Positions 11,200 through 22,378 of a DNA stretch of 64,000 nt are shown one piece after another (the stretch's first letter is position 1; each line of letters opens with the position of its first letter). Made by a program: the position numbers and the translations under genes. The notes beneath the pieces are model-generated. The model did no database searches and was not told the DNA's origin. It saw nothing but the letters and a program-made list of their open reading frames with translations. The DNA is taken from NCBI RefSeq assembly GCF_037975245.1, contig NC_092577.1, positions 35,830,898-35,894,897 on the forward strand, in the 5' to 3' direction. Source of the stretch: Apostichopus japonicus. Taxonomy: Eukaryota > Echinodermata > Holothuroidea > Aspidochirotida > Stichopodidae.

Positions 11200-11995
11200 G
11201 AGGTGTGAAAACCTTGTAAAAACGATAACCCGAGAAGGGTCATAGAACTAAGCTATGTGGATGCCCCATATTGAGAGGAAGAACCCTATTGTTTTTCGTG
11301 CAGGTCAAAGGTTATCTGAGGTCATCAGAGGTCAAACGCTGAAAACTTTGTACACAGGATACATCATGATAGCAAGCATGGGTACTTTTCATATATACCT
11401 TTGATACTTAGCATGTATATGCGTCATATTGAGTAGACGAATTCTATTGTTTTTGGTGGAGGTCAAAGGTCATCTCAGGTCACCAGAGGTCAAACACTGA
11501 AAACATTGTAAACACTTTATCTCAAGATAGCAAGCATGGGTACTTTTTATACATACTGTAGCATGTGGATGCGCCATATTGAAGTCAACAGAGGTCAAAT
11601 ATTGGAAACTTTGTAAACATGATTACAAGTTAGGAAGCATAAATACTGTTCAAACTTGGCATGTGGATGTGTTATTTTAAATAGAAGAACTCAGTTTGTG
11701 GTAGAGGTCAAAGGTCATCTGGGTCACCAGTTGTCAAATGTTGAAAACCTTTTTAACATGATATCTTATGGCAGAAATCATGGATACTTCTCATACAATG
11801 GCATATGGTTTTGCCTTATTGAATACAAGAATCCTGTTATTGGTGATGTCAGTCAAAGGTCATTTGAGGTCACCAGAGGTCAAACTCTGAAAACCTTTAA
11901 ACATGATATCTCAGTGTAGGAATCATGATTACTTTTCATCCTTAGTGTGTGGCTGCATTACATTAAGTACAAGACCCTTATTGTTTTCTTTTCTG
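11200..11995. repeat. Tandem array, about 120-160-bp units, rich in AGGTCA motifs
   Basis: Five recognisable units plus a partial leader. Each has the order AGGTCAAAGGTCA, CAGAGGTCAAA, TGAAAAC.TTGTAAACA, ATATCTCA, GCATGGGTACTTTTCATA, GCATGTGGATGCG.CATATTGAGTA, CCTATTGTTTTTGGTG. Unit anchors lie at 11302, 11460, about 11589 (shortened), 11704 and 11851. The AGGTCA-A-AGGTCA core is the DR1 layout bound by HNF4, RXR and PPAR-type nuclear receptors. The open frame at 11656-11919 is accidental. Confidence 0.85.
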
Positions 11996-12000
11996 GAGGG

Positions 12001-13569
12001 TGTGTATTGCCACGTACAGTAGACTGACCTGTGTTTATCATGCCATAGTGTAATTGTAAATCAAATAGTGGGTCAGGACATGTATATGATAAGAGCTATG
12101 TCGTGTGAACAGTGTAATAAGGTAATCGAAACCTCGAATCATTAGTTTAGCAAGACTTGGGCAGGGATTACTACCAATTTCCAACCCCCAATACCCGTTT
12201 TGTTCAAGGGCAAGGGCTGTGGTGGTTGGTATTTCAGTCCTTATGGAAGTTCGTGGGCCTCAAAGTTTGCAAGGCGCTGCGATAAGATGGCGCTATTCAT
12301 CAATATCACATAACAAAAATGTTAGTATACATGCCGAATGCAACCTGAAAGTGTTCGTAACGTGTTCTATATTCCAAATTCCAAGTTAATACCGTGTTCA
12401 CTGCAAACATGGAAATTAGTTCCTAAAATAACATTAAGCATGAAATGTTGCATTTTGGGGCATATTTAACTATATGTTAGGTCTAAGATTAGCTTTACAC
12501 ACTACCTTGTGTTAATTACTGCTTTTACATTTATTTATGGTTGGGGGGAGGGGGGGTGGAGGTGCATCTCCAAACCCCTGAATCCGCGCCTGATCTTGTA
12601 GTAATAATCTCCTACTTCGATTATGCAAATGAACGTGGTTCCAAAACAACAAACAACTAAATTTCCCTAACCGAGAAACGTTAAGCGCGTCTAATGTAAT
12701 TAATCCAGTAGGCTACTCCCATTTCTTCTGATGGAAAGCTTATTCAACATTCGTTGGTCATTATTTATCTGTGTCCGAGTTTTTATTTGTTTGTGGGTTT
12801 ATCCCTTTTGTTTTTAAAGGTCATATTCTTTTAATCTCAGATAACTAATTGTATATTAGACCAAGCAGATATGGCGATATTGCCAGTAGGAATATTTACA
12901 AGTGACTTCAGATTACGAATATACCCTCAAATTAAACCTATGGTTTTACTTCTTTTTTGTGGTCTTTTTGTGCATATTTTAAGTAGTGCCCTGATTGTTC
13001 ATTTTGTATTGTTTTCTCGTTGGGTCTCTATATTTCTTCATCGCAGGCTGTTGTTGAAGTTATAATACCCAAAGGGCATTGCGTTTTTTATATCGATTAA
13101 GTCGTTAACGCAGCCTTGAAAAATGTTTCAATCAAGCAGAATGGAATATTTACAACAATTATTACGCTGAACTGAACGTAACACCAAAGATTAACAAAAA
13201 TAAAAACTAGTGAAAAGATAGCAGTTGCCGTCAATCTAGTAAACTTTCGAATGAATTGTTAATTTCTTGGCGTTGTCCGTCAACTGAATTGTTTATGCGT
13301 GGAAGGATAAATACTCGGCTAATATGTATAGAGAGTACATGTCAATAACTTACATTAAATAAAGGGGTCAGTTTGGCACTGTGCCATTTCTTTCTTTCGT
13401 GTGTTAAGGAGAGGGGGGATGGGGGAGGCCATAATCCCACCTTCATTTTCAGTTGGAAAAGACGTCGAATTGATTTTCTCCTCTCCTCCAATTAATTAGT
13501 AAATTAGTAACATTTTCATAAATACCAGTTCACAAAGCAACTCTCCCAATCACCTTTCTTACTTTCTTT
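12001..13569. other. Intergenic DNA, no gene seen
   Basis: AT-rich non-coding DNA. The end of a possible degraded hAT-like element (CTGAATCCGCGCCTG near 12579-12593) has no matching left end. The open frame at 12871-13065 is hydrophobic and unrecognised, and was not called. Confidence 0.45.
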
Positions 13570-14163
13570 GTGATTTCTTGAAATTTCACAGCGGAGATCA
13601 CTATTGAAATATTGTAGCAACTTGTATAATCCAAAACCTCCAAATAATAAAAAGTGATGACCTCATTCCAATTGTATATGAAACAGATTATTATTCAGAA
13701 AACTTCTAAATATGGATAATTTCCAAGGGCGTAGGAACCGGGGGGCTGGGGGCGCCAGCCGTCCCGGTGACAAATGTGGAGGGGCGGAAGTATCATTCCG
13801 CCCCCCCCCCCCCCCCGCTTCGCAAGTCAGACAACCCCTTTTTCATTTCCAAATGAGAAAAAAAAACTCATTTGGAGCACCAAATTGCATCTATGGCCAG
13901 GTGAAAATACAAAATTAAATTTACAAAATGGAGTGGGTGTTGAAGTGTGCTATATTGCACCAAATTGCATCTGAGGCCACCTGGAAATGCAAAAAAAAAT
14001 CCAAAGGGGGAGGGGGAACCCCTTAGACCCCTCCCCCAGGTCGGCCATCAGTCTTCAGCCCCCCCCCCCCACTCAAAAGTACCTTCCTACGCCAATGATA
14101 ATTTCATCACGTAAACAGGAATGGTAGCTTATAGGACCTATTTTAGTAGGTGAGGGAACGACT
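13570..14163. repeat. Dispersed repeat interrupted by a MITE; inverted partner at about 26418-26755
   Basis: Flanks 13570-13723 and 14106-14163 are homologous, in reverse orientation, to about 26418-26755. Shared stretches include TTCTTGAAATTTCACAGCGG, AAACTTGTATAATCCA (with one mismatch), AAAACTTCTAAATATGGATA and GAGGGAACGACT. Relative to the partner it lacks an internal segment of somewhat over 100 bp and has gained the 374-bp MITE. The repeat is not assigned to a known family. Confidence 0.8.
13724..14097. mobile_element. hAT-like MITE, family 1, copy 2 (374 bp)
   Basis: Near-identical to the 5086-5460 element: starts CAAGGGCGTAGGAACC, ends TTCCTACGCCAATG. It has a perfect 8-bp target duplication ATAATTTC (13716-13723 and 14098-14105). 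The uninterrupted site GGATAATTTCATCACG exists once, on the minus strand, near 26470, which confirms both boundaries and the duplication. Short open frames inside are not genes. Confidence 0.93.
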
Positions 14164-14482
14164 ACAGACTGGTTCATGGTAATCTATGGAACAAAGCAAT
14201 AAGGTGTGGGTGGAGGGGGAGGGGCGCTCGGGAGTAGCCGGTCACTAGCTATACCCTCCATAATCCTAAGCAAATCCAATATGTATAGTAAGTTTGCGAG
14301 CAAGATGCTTGCATATTATAGGTCTAAGGTAGGTTGTGCTCAGAAGCGAGCTAAATCTCAATATTTTGGAAGGGCGTTTAGGACCATGAGTTCTTTTATT
14401 GCTGGATATTGGGCTGGTGAAAGGGCCCAATTGATTGTTGTTTTTAGATCACAGTCTCTCTGCCATAAAAATATATTGCACT
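14164..14482. other. Intergenic DNA
   Basis: Includes an unassigned 92-aa open frame at 14206-14484 whose end runs into the next element. It has no motif and is not called. Confidence 0.4.
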
Positions 14483-14762
14483 GAGGGGCGGATCCAGTCT
14501 TGAAGGGACCCGGGGGAGGGTGGGAACCTTGGTCTTTCCATTTGACCTGTTGTTGACATTGAAAATTAGATATATCCTTAGAAACATTTTTTTAAACAAA
14601 GTACATATAATAACTTAATACAATTTGTGCGCGTGAATTCCTTACGTTTTACCCATTTCTTTCTTAATAACACCCCGACTATGTCGGTAGTAATTTCGGT
14701 ATGTACCGATATTTGTCTGTCGGTCCCCCTCTTCCGATAAATCCTGGATCCGGCCGCCACTG
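14483..14762. mobile_element. Degraded hAT-like MITE (about 280 bp)
   Basis: The left end reads GAGGGGCGGATCCAGT and the right end CTGGATCCGGCCGCCACTG, an imperfect inverted repeat centred on GGATCC with a CAGTGGCGG-type terminus. No clear target duplication was found, so the left boundary is approximate. It could be an old or rearranged copy. Confidence 0.55.
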
Positions 14763-15085
14763 TAAAGGACCTACATAAAAGCAGATATATTTATGAATGT
14801 TGGACGTTCGAACCTATTTCAGATAGCTGTGCGACGGAGATATCAATGCTCACAATTAGCTCAGACTGCGAAATGTTGTGTGTTTGAGTTTGCAATCCTC
14901 CTCTCTGATCCGATTTTCCCCTATACGATGTAGGCCCCTATCGTCCCGCCGATTTTGCTTGTCCGTCCATCCATCCCCGAGGGTCTAATAACAATTGTCA
15001 CACACCTGTATACGCACACAAGCACGTCCCCCCCCCTCCCCCACCACTTCCCTCTAAGTCGTTGTCTTCTAGAATAGCTAGAATC

Positions 15086-15131
15086 TCATTGATATGTCAT
15101 ACAACACTCATTGATATGTCATACAACACTC
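15086..15131. repeat. 23-bp tandem duplication
   Basis: CTCATTGATATGTCATACAA plus CAC occurs twice in tandem immediately upstream of the SINE at 15134. Confidence 0.8.
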
Positions 15132-15133
15132 TA

Positions 15134-15385
15134 GGCGGAGTGTATAGCCTAGTGGTTAACGCCGGCGTCTCCCAGTCATGAGATCCCCGGTTCGATTCCC
15201 CGCCGACAGCAATGTGTGTCGTCTGGCAAGGGTGTTGTTCAATAACAACTTCCCGATATGGACGTTAAATGGATGTGTGCCGAGAGATTGGCTTCGGTCA
15301 GCTTGCGAGTCTACAAGCCTCCATGGCTTCTTTCGCGAGTTCCTGCTTGCGGGAAGATCACATATACATACATACATACATACAC
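15134..15385 (+). mobile_element. tRNA-derived SINE (SINE-A), plus-strand copy
   Basis: A 5' tRNA-like head contains an A box (TAGCCTAGTGGTTAACG from about 15145) and a B box (GGTTCGATTCC, 15189-15199), the internal pol III promoter. The T-stem does not pair well, so this is not a working tRNA gene. The body contains GGTCAGCTTGCGAG and CGCGAGTTCCTGCTTGCGGG and ends in a (CATA)n tail. A diverged copy lies inverted at 56967-57180. Confidence 0.82.
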
Positions 15386-17638
15386 TTAGGTTTATACTGT
15401 ACCGTTTTAACGACACCCAGAATTTATTCATAACAACCGACACATGACACATAGACTACAATGTCTAATATAGCGCTGATCGAAAAGATAACGCGTTTAC
15501 TGTCTATCCATCAGGTCCTGTTTTGCTTCGCTGTAAACAACAGTAATTGATTACGCCAGCCTGATGGAGGTTATCCAAAGAACGTGCAAAATAGTATACC
15601 GGTACCACCTTGCCTTACAGTAGTCATATTTCTCGAGAATTCAATATGGATTACTAATGACTTTTATGAAAGTCAATGTTTACGGAAGAACGCCTTTTTG
15701 TAAGCAACTCTTAATGAAGATGTCCTGTGTTATTGACAATCTTACGGGATACCGCAATATACTTATATACTGTGTATTTTATATATGTATATTTCTACGT
15801 AATTATGGTCGAAATTTTAACGGTGTTTACATCTGACAAAGTAAACTGAGTTTTAATTTGCATAATGTTTAATCCTTGATGCTTATCATGACCATAGGTA
15901 TAGGGGTGGCTGGCTAACGGGAATTTAGGATGTTTTCTGTGACGTCTTTTGAAAGGTTGACAAATGAAAAAGGTGTATTTTGCCTCTTCCAAAATCAAAA
16001 TGTCACCAAAAGTGCATGTAGGCCGGAGCAGTGGAGGCCGGTGGGGGGGGGGGGTTTTGGGAGGAATTGATTTGTATCCAACCACGCAATTAACATACCC
16101 ATCACGATTGCAACCAATACTAATAAAAAAACCTTCATATTGCTTGTATTTTTAACGGTTATTCTGACGTATGAAGTTCATTGATGCATGAATTTGTTGA
16201 AATTTTCTGTATGCAAAGTTAGCTGGAAACCACCGTCTTCCTCATTAAATATTCAATTTTCACAGAATTCTGTCATTTTCTTTTAGGTTTCTGAACTTCT
16301 ATGAATGTTTTGGCAATCAAAAACAGTGATCCAAATATTTAAGTTATCTTTAGTATAATAAATCTTTAATAAAATGCTCCTTCAGTACAGAAAGTCACAT
16401 ATTAACTGATGTTCATAAACAAATTAAATATAAAAAAATATAAAAATAGACAAAACCAGCATTATGACGAAGGTTCATATTCGTAGAAAATGCACCATTG
16501 TAATTTAGTAATATATCGTATTCTATTGCAAAGAAGAATTAACACGCATATGTTGTGGCGGAATCTATAAGTTTAACTTTTGAGACTGAGCACTGATAAT
16601 ATCACAGACCATTTTTAAGACGTAAACGGATTATCTGTCAAATACATACAGTTATTTTCACACGTTCATGTCTATAATCGCAGCATGTAGGCCTCTATAT
16701 GCGGTACAACCCAAGCAGTAAAAAAACTAGCCCCACCCCCCTCCCCCACCCCCAAATCACTTGCATGGTCAATGATATTATATATAGATTATAATATTGA
16801 GATGGGGTCATTACAGGGTGAAGTTAGGCACAAACGTATAACTTTCAGTTTTGACTAATTTTTGTTGTTGTAAATAACTGAAGTTCATTTATCAATGTGA
16901 CTGGACTTATATAAGTCTACTACACAGACCATTAGGTAAGATGAAGCAAAAACTCAACAATGGGAAATATCAAACTGCTATGGCCTGAAACGACAGAGGC
17001 CTATGTATGTAATGAATTAAAAAATATTAATCGGTGATAAATAGATTTAATGTCATCCTAGAGCCCTCTGTTGTTTATATTCAAGTTACGAAAAAAAAAT
17101 CATGTTGATGCTTATAATAAGTTAGTCTATCAAACAACTGATTGAAATTAATATTTAGACCTTTGTATATATAGACACCCTATAGATACTACGACCTTCC
17201 TTAGTGCAGGTTGCAGATTTGACGTATTTGTGTCCAATAATATCGCACGAGAAGAAGCAGTAATTCTCTGGATCAGTTCGCTCGACAAGGGGGGGGGGGG
17301 GGTAAATTTAGGCTATAGCGACCATCTAAGATACAACCGATCATGTAAACAACTCCTGGATCAGCCTCTTCAATTTATAGGAATCTTTTCTACCTTATGC
17401 GCTTAAACTAAACCGATGTAATATAAAATTTCGAGGAAACCTTACACAGGACTGTTACAATTATTGTTGAATGTTAAACCCCTTCTTGAGGTGAGGTAAA
17501 CTGTTCTAAATAAACTAAAGTATCATTTTTCGAGAAGAATCAGAACCATCCTTTTAGAGATCTGTTTATCAACATTGGTAACGCCTTGCTTTCACGTTTC
17601 TTACAATTAAGTCTGTATATACTAGAGACAAACTTACA
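15386..17638. other. Intergenic DNA, no gene seen
   Basis: AT-rich sequence with poly(G) runs near 16045 and 17290. A segment near 16880-17100 matches 30200-30440 in patches (a GTGACTGGACT word followed by CTCTGTTGTTTATAT). No exon is recognised. Confidence 0.45.
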
Positions 17639-17679
17639 TGACGTCAGAAGTTGTATAACTGGAAAGTTGCCATGGCAAC
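17639..17679. promoter_or_regulatory. CRE palindrome plus perfect RFX X-box palindrome
   Basis: TGACGTCA at 17639-17646 is the consensus CREB/ATF site. GTTGCCATGGCAAC at 17666-17679 is a perfect 14-bp palindrome matching the RFX X-box consensus. No start codon or gene can be tied to the pair, so function is unproven. Confidence 0.45.
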
Positions 17680-19854
17680 CGACGAAGAAAACTTCACTTC
17701 CTCTTCAGCTCTGCTCGCTTTTAATTCTTAATGTTAAGGGTTTTATTGAGGTTTTAAGTTCAGAGCTTCTTATTATTAAAGTGTGGCTATTCTGATTCGT
17801 GGAAGAGGTACTATAACATGTTATACTGTATGAATCATTCACTTGTTTAAACTGACAACCTGTTGCTATTTCGTATTGTACAAGTATAACCTACAGAGGG
17901 AGAAGTAACATCATGCAATTACATAAGGGGATTTCAAAGTATCAATATCAGCTAGAAAGTGGCAAAGTTGCTTTCACGAATTTTTGTTTTTAAATGATGA
18001 CTTTTACCAAAGGCACAAATATAATGTTGACATATTCTAGACCTTTGAAAAATCACTGTTTCACTATTGATTTTGGAGAAATGACCATTTAGGATAAACC
18101 TCCGAGATTCATCGATGAAAGTGACTGGGCTACTTAGTCTAACCAAGGAGTAGCCTAGTTTTACATACAGACCAGTCAGTTCCTGACAGATGCAACACAA
18201 ACTCAAGAGGAAAACATACTAGCCTCAAATAATAATGTATCACAAATAGTCAACATGGGCAAATGTTGTGGAATGTAGAATTTATAACACTAACACTAAT
18301 GACATCAAGATTTAGGCTTCCACGCTAGGAAATGACGTCATAATCAATTTTGTAATCATTTCAGAGATATAGCATACTTCAATAGCTGAATATCTTGAAA
18401 ACCAGAATTTCTAATTTGATCTTTTTTAAAAAAAAAAAAAATTGCCTAGTTTGTTTTCTAACTTGTTGATTTACGAAAAAACACAGAACTGAAAGAAAAT
18501 TCTTGATGCATGAATGAGAACAAATCGCCCGATTTCGAATCTTTATAGTATGTGATATAGGCCGGGGAAGAGAGGAGAGGGAGTGCACATAAGTTCTTTT
18601 TGCGGGCCACATTAACTTTGTTTTATTCAATTTCCGGGCCTTAACACTTCCGTGACAAACTTTAAGCAAGATATATTATGACTGTCGTTTTGTTTACATT
18701 ATATTAACGCCCAGATTGTTTTCTTAGTTTAATTTTAAAGTCGTTATTTGAAAAATAAAGTTGAAAAGTATACGTTACTAATCAGTGGTGCGCAAGGTGG
18801 CGAGGGAGAACTCCCATGAACACCATCAATCGGGGGGGGGGGGAGGGGAGGCAGTTTCAGTCTTTATTATTGTTACATTCAGTGGGGGAAGAAATAGACC
18901 AGTCCTCCCGGCCAAGGACACCTTCGGCGAGGATCCAGGGTGGGTTTGGTATGCACTCCTCACTTGAACCTCTCACAAACATTTAAGAGTATTAATAAGC
19001 ACAAGTTAACCTTGCTTTAGAATCTGATTATCGATCTAACTTATAGTTATAGGTCTATACCAGGGACTTGGCGGTCCCTGGACCAAACACCGAAAATGAC
19101 TTCACTGTCCCCGCTCACGCAGGCGCGTATCGCACCAGCTTGCAGTACCACATTTTGTGCCTCTAAATGTTGCTCTCGTTATGCTCTCCACCCCACCCCT
19201 CCCCTCTCCTCTCCTCTCCTCTCCCTCTTCTAAATGTCTGGCGACGTGATTTCCCGACCCACCGCTCTCTCTTTCGTTCTGTTTTGTTTTTTTCTCAGCT
19301 GCTCACCAAACTAGGTAAGCTATATCTCGTTATACAACAGTATAGTAATTCAATCTTGGGATTTACAATCTTCCAGGACTTAAATCTAGCAAGACGGCGC
19401 CTTCGAAATATATCAAATTTGATTAATGCGAATATTTGAAATACTTTCACGTAAATGTAATTCTAACACTTACGGTATAGTGATGTATATACTGATTGTG
19501 CTGAAATATAACGCAGTAACACACAATACGTAGGCTATGTCGTTAATATAAATACAATTAGCAGAGTCATAATTTATTTCGATAAAACAGACACATTTCA
19601 CCGGCCAATGCACCACGGTGGCCCCAATTTTCTAGCTTAAAGTAAACGGAATTCTTTGGAGGCCGATGTATAGGTTTGTAAAATCATTTTGCGGTGTTAA
19701 AGCTCTATAACTACCCAATGAGAAGAGCACTGAGTGCAAAGGAAGTAAACATATCAAGTATGTACATTCAGTTATCAATCAAATTAAGTACAGTTTGTAG
19801 ATCTAACCGGGAAAAATCAACAGTTTTCACCAAAAGAAAAAGTATGATAGAAAG

Positions 19855-19855
<1 letters not shown>
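17680..19855. other. Intergenic DNA, no gene seen
   Basis: Contains a TGACGTCA at 18333-18340, a poly(G) run near 18832 and a CT-rich stretch near 19190-19230. Open frames at 17952-18206, 18379-18669 and 19167-19439 show no family features. Confidence 0.45.

Positions 19856-19924
<69 letters not shown>
19856..19924. repeat. (TA)n microsatellite, 69 bp
   Basis: Uninterrupted TA dinucleotide run. The YIYIYI-coding frame over it is an artefact. Confidence 0.97.
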
Positions 19925-19926
<2 letters not shown>

Positions 19927-20726
19927 ATGCAACCCATTCCCTTCCCCCAATAAAATTTGAAATGCAAAAAGACAACAGAGCAGATAGGGAGATACATCAA
20001 TTGTTAGTACTGTTGACAATAACTGCGTTTACCTCCAACATTCTGTTGATTTGAAGCTGATATAAGTTCTGGAATTGATGCAAACCACACAACTTCAGGA
20101 TGTAAAGATTCTCCCTCTAGTTTGTGTCAACTAATTATTTTGAAGGTTTTTGTGACGTTGAAAATGAAGGGAGAGTGGGGCAGAAGGGGGAACCTTTAGA
20201 TCCACATCTGGAAAGATATACAAAGACAATCAAACAGACGAATATGTCTTCTATCATATTAGAGGATTTCTGACAGTTTGAGTAAAGTGACGACTTTTTT
20301 ATTTTTTAGCAATATAAGCGTTATTAAGTAATTTATGATGTTTTTTAAACTGAACTAAAAACTTTCTTTATTATGCATATATAATTCAGATTGATATACG
20401 ACAACCTTGAATTGATCAATGCCTTTAGCCAGTGGTTCAAACGACCCATTTCGACCGGAAAGTGTGAAGCCCATGTGATGTCCACGGAAAATAAAGATAA
20501 AATGACCGAGGCTATTCCTAATATAGCATTGTATCTAAGGACAAATATAAAGGCCATAACAGAACTTAATAATAAAAATTGTAATAAGAGTAAGAAGCTA
20601 GCGCCATCCATTTAACTTATTTCCATATACTTTTTCGTTCAGTGAAGCATATATATTTATATATATGTTGGACATGCGTACAAGCCGTCCCCATGTTTTT
20701 CACTAGGGTTACAGAAAATGAAACCT

Positions 20727-20729
<3 letters not shown>
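19925..20729. other. Intergenic DNA between two TA microsatellites
   Basis: Overlapping 88-aa (minus) and 74-aa (plus) open frames near 20345-20615 are unrecognised and are not called. Confidence 0.4.

Positions 20730-20792
<63 letters not shown>
20730..20792. repeat. (TA)n microsatellite, about 63 bp
   Basis: Pure TA run, the second within 1 kb. Confidence 0.97.
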
Positions 20793-20795
<3 letters not shown>

Positions 20796-21744
20796 AAATA
20801 AAAGAGAGAAATGAGCGATTAGTCAGAGTTAGTATACTGCAATATATTCTGTAAGATAAATTAATCAAACTCAGCTGTATATTGGAAGGTCTCTGCTGAG
20901 TTTTGGTGCGCACGTTCACGGTTCCCAATAGGCGATCTCAGCAGGAACTTGTAGCCTTTTAGCATCTCTGTTATGAACATAATTTCGTATGCACCATCCA
21001 CGCCCCCCCCCCCCTGTTTATTCTCCCAATTGAAGATAGTACGTTCAGGATCGCGTTGTATTTTCGAAATTTGTTAAGCCTCGCAATCTGTTTACTCAAC
21101 ATGGATCCAAGTAAATGATCTAGCAACGTCTTGGGATTGCATGAATCCTCTTGTTTGAAATAACGGGGGGGGGGGGTAGCTGAGGGATCAGACGAACGTC
21201 TCCTGACAGCCGCCCACCCCTCCCCTCCATCCTATGTTTAATGCTTATGAAATACTAATACTCTAAGAATGAGATAATTTCGTGAACCTGACACCATTAG
21301 AGACCACATACATTTTAGAATAAGGCTAATAAATCACACCTTACATGCAGAGAGTGTTTTTGATATGCATCAAGTAGATTAATAATAAAAGTATAACGGG
21401 GTCACCTACAGGCTGCATAACGGTGTATCGTCCTGGTAATCAACACATCGATACGCCCTATGATTAATTTCCTTTGATAACATTTTATGTATAGGATGAT
21501 AGTTTTCTGAAGCATAGCCTAATATTGCTATGACAATTAGACCGCAATGTGACAAGTCTAATCAATCTTCTGAAAATATCGTACCATATCAAACTTATCA
21601 TTGTGATGAATACAATTAGCATATAATGTTTCGATAGGGCAGTTGTATTGAAATTGCAACAAGGCTTTACGAGCAATGAATGTTATTTGTGAGTAAACCT
21701 GTTACAATGAGTTTGAACAATCCTCTCCAGGGGAGGGGTGGGAG
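20793..21744. other. Intergenic DNA, no gene seen
   Basis: Poly(C) run near 21003 and poly(G) near 21167. Nothing else recognised. Confidence 0.45.
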
Positions 21745-22370
21745 CAGTGGCGGCGCCAGGAATTTTTAGTTGGGGAGGCTAAGGGGGGGCTGAGCCAATT
21801 TTTTGGTTGGCTTACAAGATTGAGTGATCGCCGTCCTGGGGGTGGGGTATAAGGGGAGGGGGTGCCCCCTCCCCTTTTGAAATTTTTCCCAATCCTGGAA
21901 AGGCCTACATGCAAAATGGTGGCATTTAGCGAGGCTTTTGTCACCTGAAAATTTCTCCAAAAATATGCATTTTTTTGTGAGTAAGTTTAGTCAAATTAGA
22001 ATGGAAGATACCAATTCACAGTTTTTGTATCACTAAAATATTACCTGCTGTGAAAGATCCAATTCCTTTGCTCAATTATTATATCGCGCTCTCTGACACA
22101 ACTCCTGTTTTAGTCTGTATAAAACAGGGCTTCCTGCACCACAACTGAGTCACTGACTATTATCATGTGAAAAATTCATCAAAATTTCCATTGACCATTG
22201 TAGCACTGCGTTATGGCTGACAAAATTTGGGTAGGCTATATTGTTTCAATGAGGTTTTTTTTGTTGTTGCCTATTTCAGTTGGGGGGCTAATGGGGGGGG
22301 GCTGACTACTTCAGTGGGGGGGGGGCTAAAGCCCCCCAAGCCCCCCCCCCCCCCCTTGGCGCCGCCACTG
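21745..22370. mobile_element. hAT-like non-autonomous element, family 2 (626 bp)
   Basis: Terminal inverted repeats CAGTGGCGGCGCCA and TGGCGCCGCCACTG are a perfect 14-bp match. A perfect 8-bp target duplication GGTGGGAG lies at 21737-21744 and 22371-22378. The interior holds several GGGGGCT/AGCCCCC tracts and no transposase-like frame. Both the TIR and the duplication length fit hAT. Confidence 0.93.
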
Positions 22371-22378
22371 GGTGGGAG

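Noticed and set aside
15134-15210. A functional tRNA gene at the SINE-A head
   Set aside because: The A and B boxes are good, but the T-stem is mismatched and the sequence continues into a conserved SINE body with a (CATA)n tail.
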